Part shown: one piece after another, positions 16,801 through 25,103 of the stretch
How positions within the stretch are numbered: position 1 is the first letter of the stretch
Layout: the number at the start of each line of letters is the position of its first letter
Source of the DNA: UBA6244 sp963676875
GTDB taxonomy: Bacteria; Bacteroidota; Bacteroidia; Bacteroidales; F082
Direction: 5' to 3'
DNA length: 64,000 nucleotides
NCBI GenBank assembly: GCA_963676875.1
Contig: OY781436.1
Span: 744,001-808,000, forward strand
Notes under the pieces: generated by a model
What the model was told of the DNA's origin: nothing
Seen by the model: the letters and a program-made list of their open reading frames with translations, nothing else
The model's database searches: none
Translations under genes and position numbers: made by a program

Positions 16801-17954
16801 ACGAGTGGAGTGCCTGGGACTCCTATCGCAGGCTATTGCAAAGTTGGGGAATGGCTTACGGACTTACCCGCGACGAATTCGACATGATCATCGAAAGCTA
16901 CAAATCGAAATATGGGGTTGATCAAAAAATAGACCTCAGTCCCCAAGCCATGCGGGAAGTGGCTATGGCCTACAAAGCCACGCTGATAAAGAAAAAGATA
17001 CATTTTGAAGAAGATGTTTTTGAGCAACTGCTCACCACCATCAACCTGGTATTTGAGTCGTGGTCGTCGCAGCGGGCCAAGGTATATCGCAAGCACCTGG
17101 AAATTGCCGATGACTGGGGAACAGCCGTGGTGGTTCAGCAGATGATTTTCGGGAACCTCAGTTCCAGGTCGGGCACCGGCGTGGTATTCACCCAAGACCC
17201 CACCAAAGAAAAGCACGGCGTGAGTTTGTATGGCGATTTTACCCTTAGCGGGCAAGGCGAAGACATTGTGGCCGGATTGGTAACACCACGTCCTGTGAGC
17301 AAATCTCAGATTTCATCACGTGGAGTGAAGGGCATGTCGTTGCAGGAAAATTTCCCTGAAATATACAAGCGTCTGAATCAAATGTCGGTGGACCTTACCG
17401 AAAATCACGGTTACAGTCCCCAGGAAATAGAGTTTACCTTTGAATCGGAAAAGGCCGAAGACTTGTACATCCTGCAAATCAGAGATCAGGATTTGGGTGG
17501 TTACCGCTCAGCAGATGTATTTGAGGTGCCCATCGATCAGATGCAGTTGGCCGGAAGAGGTATCGGTGTGGGCGGAGGAGCCATGAGTGGTCGGGTAGCC
17601 ATCGACGATGCGGATATCACCATGATTCGCGAGCAATACCCCGACACCAAAGTGATTTTGGTACGTCCTGATACCGTTCCCGACGACATCGGTATGATCT
17701 TCGCCACCGACGGATTGCTCACCGGCAAAGGAGGTGCCACATCCCATGCAGCAGTTACGGCCGTCAGGTTGGGAAAAACCTCCGTGGTTAACTGTACCAA
17801 CCTCATGGTTTTCGATCAGGAAAAGTCGTGCGAGCTCAACGGACATGTATTGCACAGCGGCGATCGTATTTCCATCGACGGATTTCTGGGCAATGTGTAC
17901 ATCGGCAACTACCCTGTTAAAACCAATCAGGAATATGTAGAGTTTCATCTTTAG
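13833..17954 (+). CDS. large PEP/pyruvate-binding ATP-grasp protein with phosphohistidine domain
   Basis: The first ~880 of 1373 residues form a long, mostly helical region with no recognised domain. Then comes an ATP-grasp module like the N-terminus of pyruvate phosphate dikinase (GSKAYHLKNLRMAGFPIPPG, LSVRSGTAISMPGAMDT, GVVFTQDP, GQGEDIVAG). The C-terminus is the swivelling phosphohistidine domain (GKGGATSHAAVTAVRLGK; the His of TSHA is the phosphate carrier). The C-terminal PEP/pyruvate barrel of true dikinases is absent, so the acceptor is unknown; it might be bound by the N-terminal region. I start at the ATG at 13833 (MEEKFESK); the frame is open back to 13794. It is monocistronic and divergent from gap. 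Confidence 0.85.
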   Translation: MEEKFESKALEANLAETRYKDIKIPPDYQSFINLSLTYFGITKRANDCVIEFQHPFSNRKFVAEELRKILLTDYWYYIGLNDDGSAFKIPLKMMRVLLIEQSQPENQTLIIRTLLEFVEKIAKEETDCGAIIRYCLDTLKEGMERDPISFISTSKYFDRYLKIIAETPSFRQQVFDLTEKINRENILFWQHTTEVEKWIEQQADMLTFDTTKLTETIGNQWFEQMLHQLNQAKSWDEMVSDLPDYNEISDIMAGAVDFFPTFIEKFYFSFYLLRLPGMQSHRERIIWDINKMVQKAMDEVPIENLRKFVDQLFTFASGLRTDHTSSVLDILLTVGKKTIDIDRANPQRISGYFEELLIQFGFETPGIVYVNEDWQLSVNENHIKNISVWLELIEYSQMEMEKLLSTLIVNLKLGGIFLSDTDLFQREITKILNSNIAPFYKKVKQLTRIFPVYFNEIGAEGEIRKVTTTMDEISHRKDQLVHFLRKQVHTESNNTLIGLTRKIFVFWYDGNLEALRGVLPRNVYEGVDKESEFFAPIHHMVKELCQLSGKAPSDLLAVNEKTFENLLSQLTQRNDRDVERLRDTRRLYAFLKEKYSFETVDIIALLKRYSYIPDNEVERFAKALENDDFETSLKHIYSFMNRLKEIIFNTKTSQGWENIYHKRHIAIGIPSMYGTYREPKFEALGLTFRLENVATRLMEKVVDQINLNYISAKTLKNIYTILDYFREGLELDGITNQSFNSNLRMLKYSLRSQSFSFEQYINIFQFLAEDVKRTIIKYFLKSYEIPLRLVVQQLFDKDGTLTESELVKLVNHKSEQFYRDVIADAFLMQPLDNFISRILESLREMSDNLPGHMINEIMSYNSDLIIARLGRPNPQVDNQVFLGSKAYHLKNLRMAGFPIPPGFVITTEAFRRHTAIMGHPELRKEKYDLIREHLQLVERASKKRFGDLKDPLLLSVRSGTAISMPGAMDTLLNVGMNDEITESLSKIPGYEWSAWDSYRRLLQSWGMAYGLTRDEFDMIIESYKSKYGVDQKIDLSPQAMREVAMAYKATLIKKKIHFEEDVFEQLLTTINLVFESWSSQRAKVYRKHLEIADDWGTAVVVQQMIFGNLSSRSGTGVVFTQDPTKEKHGVSLYGDFTLSGQGEDIVAGLVTPRPVSKSQISSRGVKGMSLQENFPEIYKRLNQMSVDLTENHGYSPQEIEFTFESEKAEDLYILQIRDQDLGGYRSADVFEVPIDQMQLAGRGIGVGGGAMSGRVAIDDADITMIREQYPDTKVILVRPDTVPDDIGMIFATDGLLTGKGGATSHAAVTAVRLGKTSVVNCTNLMVFDQEKSCELNGHVLHSGDRISIDGFLGNVYIGNYPVKTNQEYVEFHL

Positions 17955-18041
17955 GACAAGTGGATATTGCGTAAATTGTTAATTTATTAACAGTTACATT
18001 ATTTAAAATTTGCTATAAATAGCCGAAAAGGGTAATTTTTG

Positions 18042-18073
18042 TTTGCACAAATGGTGGAGATTATGTACTTTTA
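18042..18073 (+). promoter_or_regulatory. promoter of icd-gltA
   Basis: TTTG, 20 bases, then TACTTTTA, close to the Bacteroidota consensus. The leader to the icd start would be about 70 nt. Confidence 0.5.
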
Positions 18074-18150
18074 CGCACCCTTGGAAAAAGGCACTATTTA
18101 ACATATGTAAACATATAAATATCCATTAAATAAAGAAGAAATTCGACACT

Positions 18151-19377
18151 ATGAACAAAATTCACGTGGCTAATCCCGTAGTTGAACTTGACGGAGACGA
18201 AATGACCCGGGTAATCTGGGCAATGATTAAAGACAAACTCATTTTACCATACCTCGACATCGACCTGAAGTACTATGATCTGGGTATTGAAAAACGCGAC
18301 GAAACCAACGATCAGATTACGGTGGATGCTGCCGAAGCCATCAAAAAATACAACGTGGGCATCAAATGTGCCACGATTACACCTGACGAAAACAGGGTAA
18401 CCGAATTTGGATTGAAACAAATGTGGCGTTCGCCTAATGGAACCATCAGAAACATCCTGGGCGGTACCGTATTTCGTGAGCCCATTCTCATGAAAAACGT
18501 TCCCAGATTGGTTCCCGGATGGACCAAACCCATCGTAATAGGTCGTCATGCATTTGGCGATCAGTACCGCGCCACCGATTTCCTCACCAAAGGAAAAGGT
18601 AAACTGACCATTACTTATACCCCTGAATCAGGTGAAGAACAGACCTATACTGTGCACCAATTCGACGGCGACGGCGTGGCCATGGCCATGTACAACACCG
18701 ACGAAAGTATTTATGGCTTTGCCCGTTCGTGTTTCAACATGGCGCTCGAAAAAAAATGGCCCTTGTACCTGAGCACCAAAAACACCATCCTGAAAAAATA
18801 CGACGGACGCTTCAAGGACATCTTCGAGGAAGTTTTTGAAACCGAATTTAAAGCCCGTTACGATGCTGCCGACATTACCTACGAACATCGCCTGATCGAC
18901 GACATGGTGGCTGCTGCATTAAAATGGGAAGGTGGTTTTGTTTGGGCCGCCAAAAACTATGATGGCGACGTTCAAAGTGATACCTTAGCGCAAGGATTTG
19001 GTTCTTTGGGACTTATGACCTCCGTACTGATGGCTCCCGACGGTAAAACCATCGAAGCCGAAGCTGCTCATGGTACCGTTACCCGCCATTACCGCGAACA
19101 TCAAAAAGGTAACCCCACCTCCACTAATCCCATTGCCAGCATTTTTGCCTGGACACGTGGATTGGCTCACCGAGGACAACTGGATCAGAATCAGGCGTTA
19201 ATTGATTTTGCCAACAAACTCGAAAAGGTATGTATCGACACGGTTGAATCAGGTTTGATGACCAAAGACTTGGCCCTCATTATTCACGGTAAGAAACTCA
19301 CCAAAGCCGATTACCTGACCACCGAGGAATTTTTGGATGCACTCGACAGACAACTTAAAAAAGAATTATCACAATAA
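18151..19377 (+). CDS. icd: isocitrate dehydrogenase, NADP-dependent
   Basis: This TCA-cycle enzyme converts isocitrate to 2-oxoglutarate and CO2. The 408-residue protein is of the eukaryote-like subfamily II: NPVVELDGDEMTRVIW at the start, ATITPDENRV, the substrate-binding SPNGTIRNILGGTVFREPI, and GRHAFGDQYRATD. EAEAAHGTVTRHYREH is the NADP-site region. It is followed 13 bp later by citrate synthase, so two consecutive carbon-entry steps of the cycle are co-expressed. No aconitase is present in the window. Confidence 0.96.
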   Translation: MNKIHVANPVVELDGDEMTRVIWAMIKDKLILPYLDIDLKYYDLGIEKRDETNDQITVDAAEAIKKYNVGIKCATITPDENRVTEFGLKQMWRSPNGTIRNILGGTVFREPILMKNVPRLVPGWTKPIVIGRHAFGDQYRATDFLTKGKGKLTITYTPESGEEQTYTVHQFDGDGVAMAMYNTDESIYGFARSCFNMALEKKWPLYLSTKNTILKKYDGRFKDIFEEVFETEFKARYDAADITYEHRLIDDMVAAALKWEGGFVWAAKNYDGDVQSDTLAQGFGSLGLMTSVLMAPDGKTIEAEAAHGTVTRHYREHQKGNPTSTNPIASIFAWTRGLAHRGQLDQNQALIDFANKLEKVCIDTVESGLMTKDLALIIHGKKLTKADYLTTEEFLDALDRQLKKELSQ

Positions 19378-19390
19378 AACACTTCCCACT

Positions 19391-20698
19391 ATGACTGTTT
19401 TAAAACAAAAACTTTTCGAAAAAATTGAAGCACACCGTCCACGTATCAAAAGACTGTTGGATGAACATGGCGAAACTGTAATCAACAACGTTACTGTGCA
19501 GCAGGTCATTGGTGGTATGCGAGGAATTAAAAGCCTTGTTACCGACATTTCCTACCTCGACCCATACGAAGGAATCAGATATCGCGGTTATACCTTGCAA
19601 GAAGTGTTTGAAAAACTTCCTAAACCTGTGGGAGCAGAAATGCCTTATGTAGAGGGTCTGTTTTACCTACTGCTTACGGGCGACATTCCTACGGCTGAAG
19701 AAGTGGATGAAGTGATTTATGACTCTGTAAATCGCCGACAATTGCCACGATACGTATATGAGGTAATCGACGCTTTCCCCAACAACAGCCACCCCATGGT
19801 TATTTTGTCGGCGGCGGTGATGTCTATGCAACGTGAATCAGTGTTCAACCTGAAATACCAACGTGGCATGAACAAAACTGATTTCTGGGATCCTACCTAC
19901 GAAGATGCCATGAATCTGGTATCCAAGATTCCGGTAATTGGGGCCTACATTTACAACAAACTGTATACAAAAACCAAATTCGTTTATCAGGATCCTACCC
20001 TTGACTTTGGTGGCAATTTTGCCAGTATGATCAACATGGACAAGCCTTACGACGATGTTGCCCGTATGTATTTTATTATCCATGCCGATCACGAAAGCGG
20101 AAACGTAAGCGCGCATACAGGTCACTTGATTGCCAGCTCATTGTCCGATGTATATTATTCCATTTCGGGTATGATCAACGGATTAGCAGGTCCTTTACAC
20201 GGTTTGGCCAATCAAGAAGTGTTGAGATGGATCCAGGAGGTAAGATCAAAATTGGGAGATAGGGTACCCACGGAAAAAGAAATGAAGAAATTTGTTATGG
20301 ACACCCTGGATTCAGGACAAGTAATTCCCGGCTACGGACATGCCGTACTGAGAAAGACAGACCCCCGATACTCTATCCAACGCGATTTCTGCCTGAAACA
20401 TTTGCCCGACGATGACCTGTTTAAATATGCAGATGTTTTATACAAAGTTGTTCCTGACATCCTACTGGAACAGGGTAAAGCTAAAAATCCATGGCCCAAT
20501 GTGGATGCACAATCCGGTGTTATTCAATGGCACTACGGATTGGTTCAATACGACTATTACACCGTATTGTTCTCCATCGGACGTGCTTTGGGTGTATTAT
20601 CCAACATCATCTGGGACCGTGCTTTGGGATATCCCATCGAACGACCCAAATCGATTACCACAGATATGCTCGAACAAATGGTGGGCATTAAAAAATAA
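19391..20698 (+). CDS. gltA: citrate synthase, eukaryote-like type
   Basis: This enzyme condenses oxaloacetate and acetyl-CoA to citrate. The 435-residue protein has the catalytic histidines in GLAGPLHGLANQE and PGYGHAVLRKTDPR. The long N-terminal region (VNNVTVQQ-like, GMRGIKSLVTDISYLDPYEG) resembles mitochondrial-type enzymes rather than the Gram-negative hexamer. I start at the ATG at 19391 (MTVLKQKLFEK); the frame is open earlier but overlaps icd. An intrinsic terminator follows 18 bp after the stop. Confidence 0.95.
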   Translation: MTVLKQKLFEKIEAHRPRIKRLLDEHGETVINNVTVQQVIGGMRGIKSLVTDISYLDPYEGIRYRGYTLQEVFEKLPKPVGAEMPYVEGLFYLLLTGDIPTAEEVDEVIYDSVNRRQLPRYVYEVIDAFPNNSHPMVILSAAVMSMQRESVFNLKYQRGMNKTDFWDPTYEDAMNLVSKIPVIGAYIYNKLYTKTKFVYQDPTLDFGGNFASMINMDKPYDDVARMYFIIHADHESGNVSAHTGHLIASSLSDVYYSISGMINGLAGPLHGLANQEVLRWIQEVRSKLGDRVPTEKEMKKFVMDTLDSGQVIPGYGHAVLRKTDPRYSIQRDFCLKHLPDDDLFKYADVLYKVVPDILLEQGKAKNPWPNVDAQSGVIQWHYGLVQYDYYTVLFSIGRALGVLSNIIWDRALGYPIERPKSITTDMLEQMVGIKK

Positions 20699-20715
20699 AT
20701 TTTCCGATGAAAAAC

Positions 20716-20746
20716 ACCCCTGTATCGTTTGGTGCAGGGGTTTTTT
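20716..20746 (+). terminator. intrinsic terminator of icd-gltA
   Basis: ACCCCTG and CAGGGGT form the stem around a 12-base loop, followed by a T run. Confidence 0.85.
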
Positions 20747-20776
20747 GTTTTGGGGCGGAGATTTTCCCTAACTTTG
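20744..20776 (+). promoter_or_regulatory. promoter of yjbQ
   Basis: TTTG, 21 bases, TAACTTTG; the -33 element overlaps the T run of the preceding terminator. The start codon is 28 bp downstream. Confidence 0.6.
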
Positions 20777-20803
20777 TTCAATCGCCAGCACAACAAACCT
20801 GAA

Positions 20804-21214
20804 ATGATACAACAGAAAGAAATACGTGTGGGTCCCTTTTCCAAAGGATTCCACAACATTGACCATCAGTTATATGCCGCTTTTAAGGACTTCCCTGAAA
20901 CAGGATTGCTTCATGTATTTGTAAAACACACCTCTGCCGGCTTGATGATCAACGAAAATGCGGATCCGGATGTACACACCGATCTTAAACTGCTCTTCGA
21001 ACGCTTGGCTCCCGAAGGCGATCGAGCTTACGTGCATACCATGGAAGGAAGGGACGACATGCCGGCTCATTTTAAGAGTTCGGTTGTGGGTGTTTCCATC
21101 ACCATACCCATTACCAACCACCGGTTAAACCTCGGAACATGGCAAAGTTTGTATTTCTGTGAATTCAGGAATAATGGAGGGAGAAGGAAGTTGGTATTGA
21201 CGGTTTATGGATAA
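20804..21214 (+). CDS. yjbQ: YjbQ/UPF0047 family protein
   Basis: The 136-residue protein has the UPF0047 signature: LLHVFVKHTSAGLMINENAD in the first half, then TDL and a C-terminal ITNHRLNLGTWQSLYFCEFR. Members are small trimeric proteins with a conserved histidine cluster. Some have weak thiamine-phosphate synthase activity; the true role is unsettled. I use the ATG at 20804 (MIQQKEIRVG), 28 bp after the promoter box. It is a single-gene unit. Confidence 0.92.
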   Translation: MIQQKEIRVGPFSKGFHNIDHQLYAAFKDFPETGLLHVFVKHTSAGLMINENADPDVHTDLKLLFERLAPEGDRAYVHTMEGRDDMPAHFKSSVVGVSITIPITNHRLNLGTWQSLYFCEFRNNGGRRKLVLTVYG

Positions 21215-21607
21215 AAGATGGATGGCATAATTCATCGTGATCCTTGTCGTCCTGACCTCCCAATTGTTCCCTTGCTTTGTCCTTTGGAGCCCCACACTCG
21301 TTCCTTCGTTTTGTCATCCTGAGCGCCAGCGAAGGATCTCTACGATGAACAAAATATCAACCCCTTAAACCTCCATACGCGCCCACACCCGCTTCAAGCG
21401 TCCACGATTGAAGTAAGTAGAAAAACCTGTCAGGTTAAACCCACAGAGCCGCTCTCACCTTCGGAAAGTCATCGGAATGTCGCCCATGAGCCTGATTACA
21501 TTTATCTTATTTGGTTATACTCAAGTCGGCATAACACGACTGAGATCCTTCATTCCACACGCTCCATTCAGGATGACAAAGTTCTCAATCTGATTTTCTC
21601 AATCAAA
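21215..21607. other. repeat-bearing intergenic region
   Basis: No gene is visible. The 393-bp gap is mostly the inverted relative of the 192-bp repeat described separately. Confidence 0.6.
21300..21595 (-). repeat. diverged inverted relative of the 7-kb repeat, with a GTCATCCTGAGCG block
   Basis: Read on the minus strand from 21595, the region gives GTCATCCTGAATGGAGCGTG, GATCTCAGTCGTGTTATG, GACTTTCCGAAGGTGAGAGC and TCAATCGTGGACGCTTGAAG, in the same order as the 192-bp unit at 7.06-7.7 kb. At its other end a forward GTCATCCTGAGCGCCAGCGA block gives the element inverted ends. This block is a widespread bacterial intergenic repeat. Confidence 0.75.
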
Positions 21608-22027
21608 TCAATTTAACAAGAATACAGCCTCCGGATTAAACGTAATAAACAAATTAGCGAAAAAATTCCAAACGGTAACTACCGCAATGGCAAACACCTT
21701 GGCCAGATAGAAATTCATCTTAAATCGGCTAACCAACAACCACAAGATCATGGTGTTGATACCAAGTCCGATAAGCGAAATGAGAATGAACTGCGAGTAC
21801 TCCATCATCATCTCCGGATTGTGACTTTCAAAGGTCCAAATCCGATTGAGGAAATAGTTGGATGTTGCCGCCGAAATAAAACCAATGGCGTTGGCCAGGT
21901 ATTTGGTCACCCCTAACTTTTCCTTGGTAAGATATGTGATCCCAAAATCGATAAACAACCCCGAAAAACCCACCACACCAAACTTGATGAATTTTGAGAC
22001 AATTTCCGGGCTAAAAAAATCTGTCAT
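21608..22027 (-). CDS. GtrA-family membrane protein
   Basis: The 139-residue protein has four predicted membrane helices and the GtrA pattern: FIKFGVVGFSGLFIDFGITYL at the start, LANAIGFISAATSNYFLNRIWTF in the middle and a C-terminal VVTVWNFFANLFITF. GtrA-like proteins are thought to help move lipid-linked sugars such as undecaprenyl-phosphate-glucose across the inner membrane. No glucosyltransferase partner is adjacent. It ends 24 bp from the M28 peptidase start region on the same strand and may be co-transcribed with it. Confidence 0.9.
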   Translation of the reverse strand: MTDFFSPEIVSKFIKFGVVGFSGLFIDFGITYLTKEKLGVTKYLANAIGFISAATSNYFLNRIWTFESHNPEMMMEYSQFILISLIGLGINTMILWLLVSRFKMNFYLAKVFAIAVVTVWNFFANLFITFNPEAVFLLN

Positions 22028-22050
22028 GCCTTTGGCTTATTGGTTGGCGA

Positions 22051-23844
22051 TTACAAATCGACAATTAACACCATCAATTCTCCATCACGAACAACGTCCA
22101 CGGTGATACGCTGACCAGGTTTTAGTTTTTTCAGTCGGGCCATGTAGTCGTAAATATTGGTTACTTCCATGCCATCGAGTGCAGTTATCCTGTCGCCTTT
22201 TTTCATTCCGGCAGCAGATGCAGGACCTCCGGCAGTAACACCACCTACGCCCAATCCGTTGTTTTCGGAAGAGGTAAAGTCAGGCATAATACCTAGTTTC
22301 ACCTTGAGTGCTCGGCTGTTGCGTCCTCCTTGCTGTGGGGCGGCTGTTTCCTGGTACACCAAGGCTTCAGGACGGTTGATCAAATCGATAAGCAAAGGAA
22401 CTGTATAGTCCAAAATGGCTTTTTCACCTTCATAATTTATTAAATCAGCATCATCCAGTGGCGTGTGATAGTCCTTGTGGGCTCCGGTAAAGAAAAACAA
22501 GACAGGCACTCCCGCACCATAAAAGCTCGCGTGGTCGGAGGCACCATAACCTTCGGGTGAATGATTGAATCCAATATCGCTTCCGGCCTCCCAGGCTTTG
22601 AGAATGTCCTCAGTTTCCACGGCAGTGCCGGTTCCGCCAATCATGAGTGTGGGTTTGTCAGCATTGAGTCTTCCAATCATGTCAAAATTAACCATGAGCT
22701 TTACCTGTTTGAGGTTGATCAAGGGTGTTGAGGCAAAAAACTGCGAACCGAGCAATCCCATTTCTTCAGCTCCGAAAGCCATGAAGATAACGCTGCGTTT
22801 CAGTTCGCTTTTGCGGGAAGCTAGCAATTCGGCTAGTTCCAACACCGCAGCTGTTCCTGAAGCATTGTCGTCGGCACCGTTGTGGATGGCGATGGTATCC
22901 GGCATGCGCGAACCCGATCCGGGACCACCAAAACCCAAATGGTCGTAATGGCCACCGATCACCACATACTCCTCTTTTAATAAGGGGTCATTTCCGGGAA
23001 TCATGGCAACTACATTACAGGTGGTTACTTCTACCCGCTTTAGGTCGGTAGTAGCATTGAGGTTTTGTCCCAAAGGCATGTGAATGGATTGCATGGTTGA
23101 ACGGATGCTGTCTTCCAGCTGTGTGACGGTCAGGTTTTGATCGGCCAACAACTGATTGGCCAGGGCACGGTTAATATTGATGGCATATAGTCCGGCTCCG
23201 GCGGTTACGCGATTGAAGGAATGAGGCATCAGCTTGTCGGCTTCGCCATATTGAGGACCATTTACGAAAATAATTCCCGCAGCATGGTGGTCTTTGGCTG
23301 TAAGCGCTTTATCACGATCGCCACCGAAAGCGGCAAAAAGACTTTTTTCGTTGTCAGGTTCCGGGTCACCACGCAGCACAAGCACCCATTTTCCGGTTAC
23401 ATCAAGTCCTTCATAATCATTCCATTTCAGAGAATCCTGATCGATTTCAAAACCATAGCCGGCAAACACCACCTCAGCGTTGAGGGTGCCACTGGAGGTG
23501 AAGGGCATGAGTTGAAAAGTGGAGTCGAATATACCTGTCATAGATCCCACTTCCAGATGATTATCGGATCCGGGTTCCACGCTCGTGGTTACATCAAAGT
23601 ATTGCAGACCGTTGTCGCCCAGTGGATCAAGACCATAGCTCAGCAACAGGTCTCGAATGTACTTGGCGGCTACATCAGCTTCAGGGGTTCCCGGTTTACG
23701 CCCTTTCAGGGAGTCGGAAGCCAGAAAGTAAATATGTTGTTTTAAATCAGAAACAGTAATATCGGTGGTGGTTTGAGCCTGGGCTTTGGGAAGCATGGTT
23801 CCCAACAAAGCAAAAACCAACAAGGAGGTTGAAAATAATTTCAT
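22051..23844 (-). CDS. secreted M28 zinc aminopeptidase with PA and PDZ domains
   Basis: The 597-residue protein carries a signal peptide cut after AQA (about residue 23) and acts outside the cytoplasm. A PA-like insert (VFAGYGFEID to GIIFVNG) lies at about 120-250. The catalytic domain has GGHYDHLGFGGP and NGADDNASGTAAVLELAE (zinc ligands His and Asp), AFGAEEMGLLGS (catalytic Glu), VNFDMIGRLN and DYHTPLDD. A C-terminal PDZ domain (GVGGVTAGGPASAAGMKKGD) is less common in the family and may guide substrate or partner binding. A -7 box lies upstream. Aminopeptidase activity is inferred from family. Confidence 0.93.
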   Translation of the reverse strand: MKLFSTSLLVFALLGTMLPKAQAQTTTDITVSDLKQHIYFLASDSLKGRKPGTPEADVAAKYIRDLLLSYGLDPLGDNGLQYFDVTTSVEPGSDNHLEVGSMTGIFDSTFQLMPFTSSGTLNAEVVFAGYGFEIDQDSLKWNDYEGLDVTGKWVLVLRGDPEPDNEKSLFAAFGGDRDKALTAKDHHAAGIIFVNGPQYGEADKLMPHSFNRVTAGAGLYAININRALANQLLADQNLTVTQLEDSIRSTMQSIHMPLGQNLNATTDLKRVEVTTCNVVAMIPGNDPLLKEEYVVIGGHYDHLGFGGPGSGSRMPDTIAIHNGADDNASGTAAVLELAELLASRKSELKRSVIFMAFGAEEMGLLGSQFFASTPLINLKQVKLMVNFDMIGRLNADKPTLMIGGTGTAVETEDILKAWEAGSDIGFNHSPEGYGASDHASFYGAGVPVLFFFTGAHKDYHTPLDDADLINYEGEKAILDYTVPLLIDLINRPEALVYQETAAPQQGGRNSRALKVKLGIMPDFTSSENNGLGVGGVTAGGPASAAGMKKGDRITALDGMEVTNIYDYMARLKKLKPGQRITVDVVRDGELMVLIVDL

Positions 23845-23867
23845 GATAGCGTTTATAAATTCGGTGG

Positions 23868-23875
23868 CAAAGGTA
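23868..23875 (-). promoter_or_regulatory. candidate -7 box for the M28 peptidase
   Basis: TACCTTTG on the minus strand, about 25 bp upstream of the start codon. Confidence 0.45.
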
Positions 23876-24008
23876 ATATTTTGTGAGGTATGTTGATATG
23901 AAAGAGATCATAGGAAAATGGATGGTGTATCATGGGATTCACAGCAAAAATATTGCAGCTTTGTTGCAAACTAAGCCGATTAAAAAAACATCAGGATTTC
24001 ATCTTAAC

Positions 24009-25091
24009 CTACTTGGGAGCCCTTTGCAACAAGAACAATCCAATAAACAAGAAGATAATATTGGGAATCCATGAAGCAATGACAGGAGAGAGATTTCCGA
24101 AAGTGGAAAATACGGTACTCACCTGCATGAGGAGTATGTAGGAAAAGGTGAGGGCAATTCCGGCCCCCAAATGCATGCCGATACCTCCGCGCACTTTTCG
24201 GCTCGACAAGGCAACACCAATCAGCGTGAGTATGATAATGGCAGCCGGACCGGCAAGTCGTTTGTGTTTTTCAATTTCAAAGCTTTTGTAAGCGATGGAG
24301 CCTTTGGCCTTTTCTGACCGGATAAAATCGTTGAGTTCGTAGAGGTTCATCTCTTCAAAAACTTCCTTTACCTTGTATAAATCGGTAACTTTCAGCGCAA
24401 GCGTAGTGTCCAGCAACGTACCTTTGGTTAGTTCCTGATGACCGGCACTATCGATTGTGCGAATATAATAGTCCTTCAATTGCCACTTATCATTCACCGA
24501 GTCATGCATAATCTTGTCTGCCATCAGCTTGTAGGTCAACCTTTGTCCGTCAAATTTTTCAATGGAAAACTTATATCCGGTAGCCAAGATTCGGTTGTAT
24601 GATTCAACGAAAGCGAAAGTGTTGGGTTCTATTTGCAGATGGAGGTTCCGGCTTTGGTCGCGCACCAGATTCTCCATGTAGGTATTTTTGAACACCCTAC
24701 GGGCCTGATTGGTTTTGGGAATCAAAAAGTTACCCATATAAAATGACATGATGGCCAGTGTAAAGGCGGACAACATGTAGGGCCACAACAACCTTTTAAA
24801 ACTCACACCACTGCTCAGGATGGCAATGATTTCTGTATCCCCTGCCAACTTGGAGGTGAAAAATATCACCGAAATAAAGGTGAACAAATAGATAAACAGG
24901 TTGATGAAATAGGGAATAAAATTGATGTAATAGTCGATGATAATGGCTTTTAAGGGAGCTTCATTTTTGATAAAGCTATCAATGTTTTCGCTCACATCAA
25001 AGATTATTACAATGAGGATCAACAAAGTTATAGCATAGAAAAAAGTCCCCATGAACTTCTTAATGATATACCTGTCGATTATTTTCAGCAT
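24009..25091 (-). CDS. LptF/LptG-family permease
   Basis: The 360-residue inner-membrane protein opens MLKIIDRYIIKKFMGTFFYA, the classical YjgP/YjgQ start. Three membrane helices lie at about 10-120, followed by a jellyroll-type periplasmic domain (about 130-270), then three more helices. VALSSRKVRGGIGMHLGAG is conserved. LptF and LptG pair with the LptB ATPase to pull lipopolysaccharide from the inner membrane. Sequence alone does not settle F or G. It starts 12 bp after tgt, so the two genes form an operon. Confidence 0.92.
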   Translation of the reverse strand: MLKIIDRYIIKKFMGTFFYAITLLILIVIIFDVSENIDSFIKNEAPLKAIIIDYYINFIPYFINLFIYLFTFISVIFFTSKLAGDTEIIAILSSGVSFKRLLWPYMLSAFTLAIMSFYMGNFLIPKTNQARRVFKNTYMENLVRDQSRNLHLQIEPNTFAFVESYNRILATGYKFSIEKFDGQRLTYKLMADKIMHDSVNDKWQLKDYYIRTIDSAGHQELTKGTLLDTTLALKVTDLYKVKEVFEEMNLYELNDFIRSEKAKGSIAYKSFEIEKHKRLAGPAAIIILTLIGVALSSRKVRGGIGMHLGAGIALTFSYILLMQVSTVFSTFGNLSPVIASWIPNIIFLFIGLFLLQRAPK

Positions 25092-25103
25092 CTAAATCTT
25101 GAT

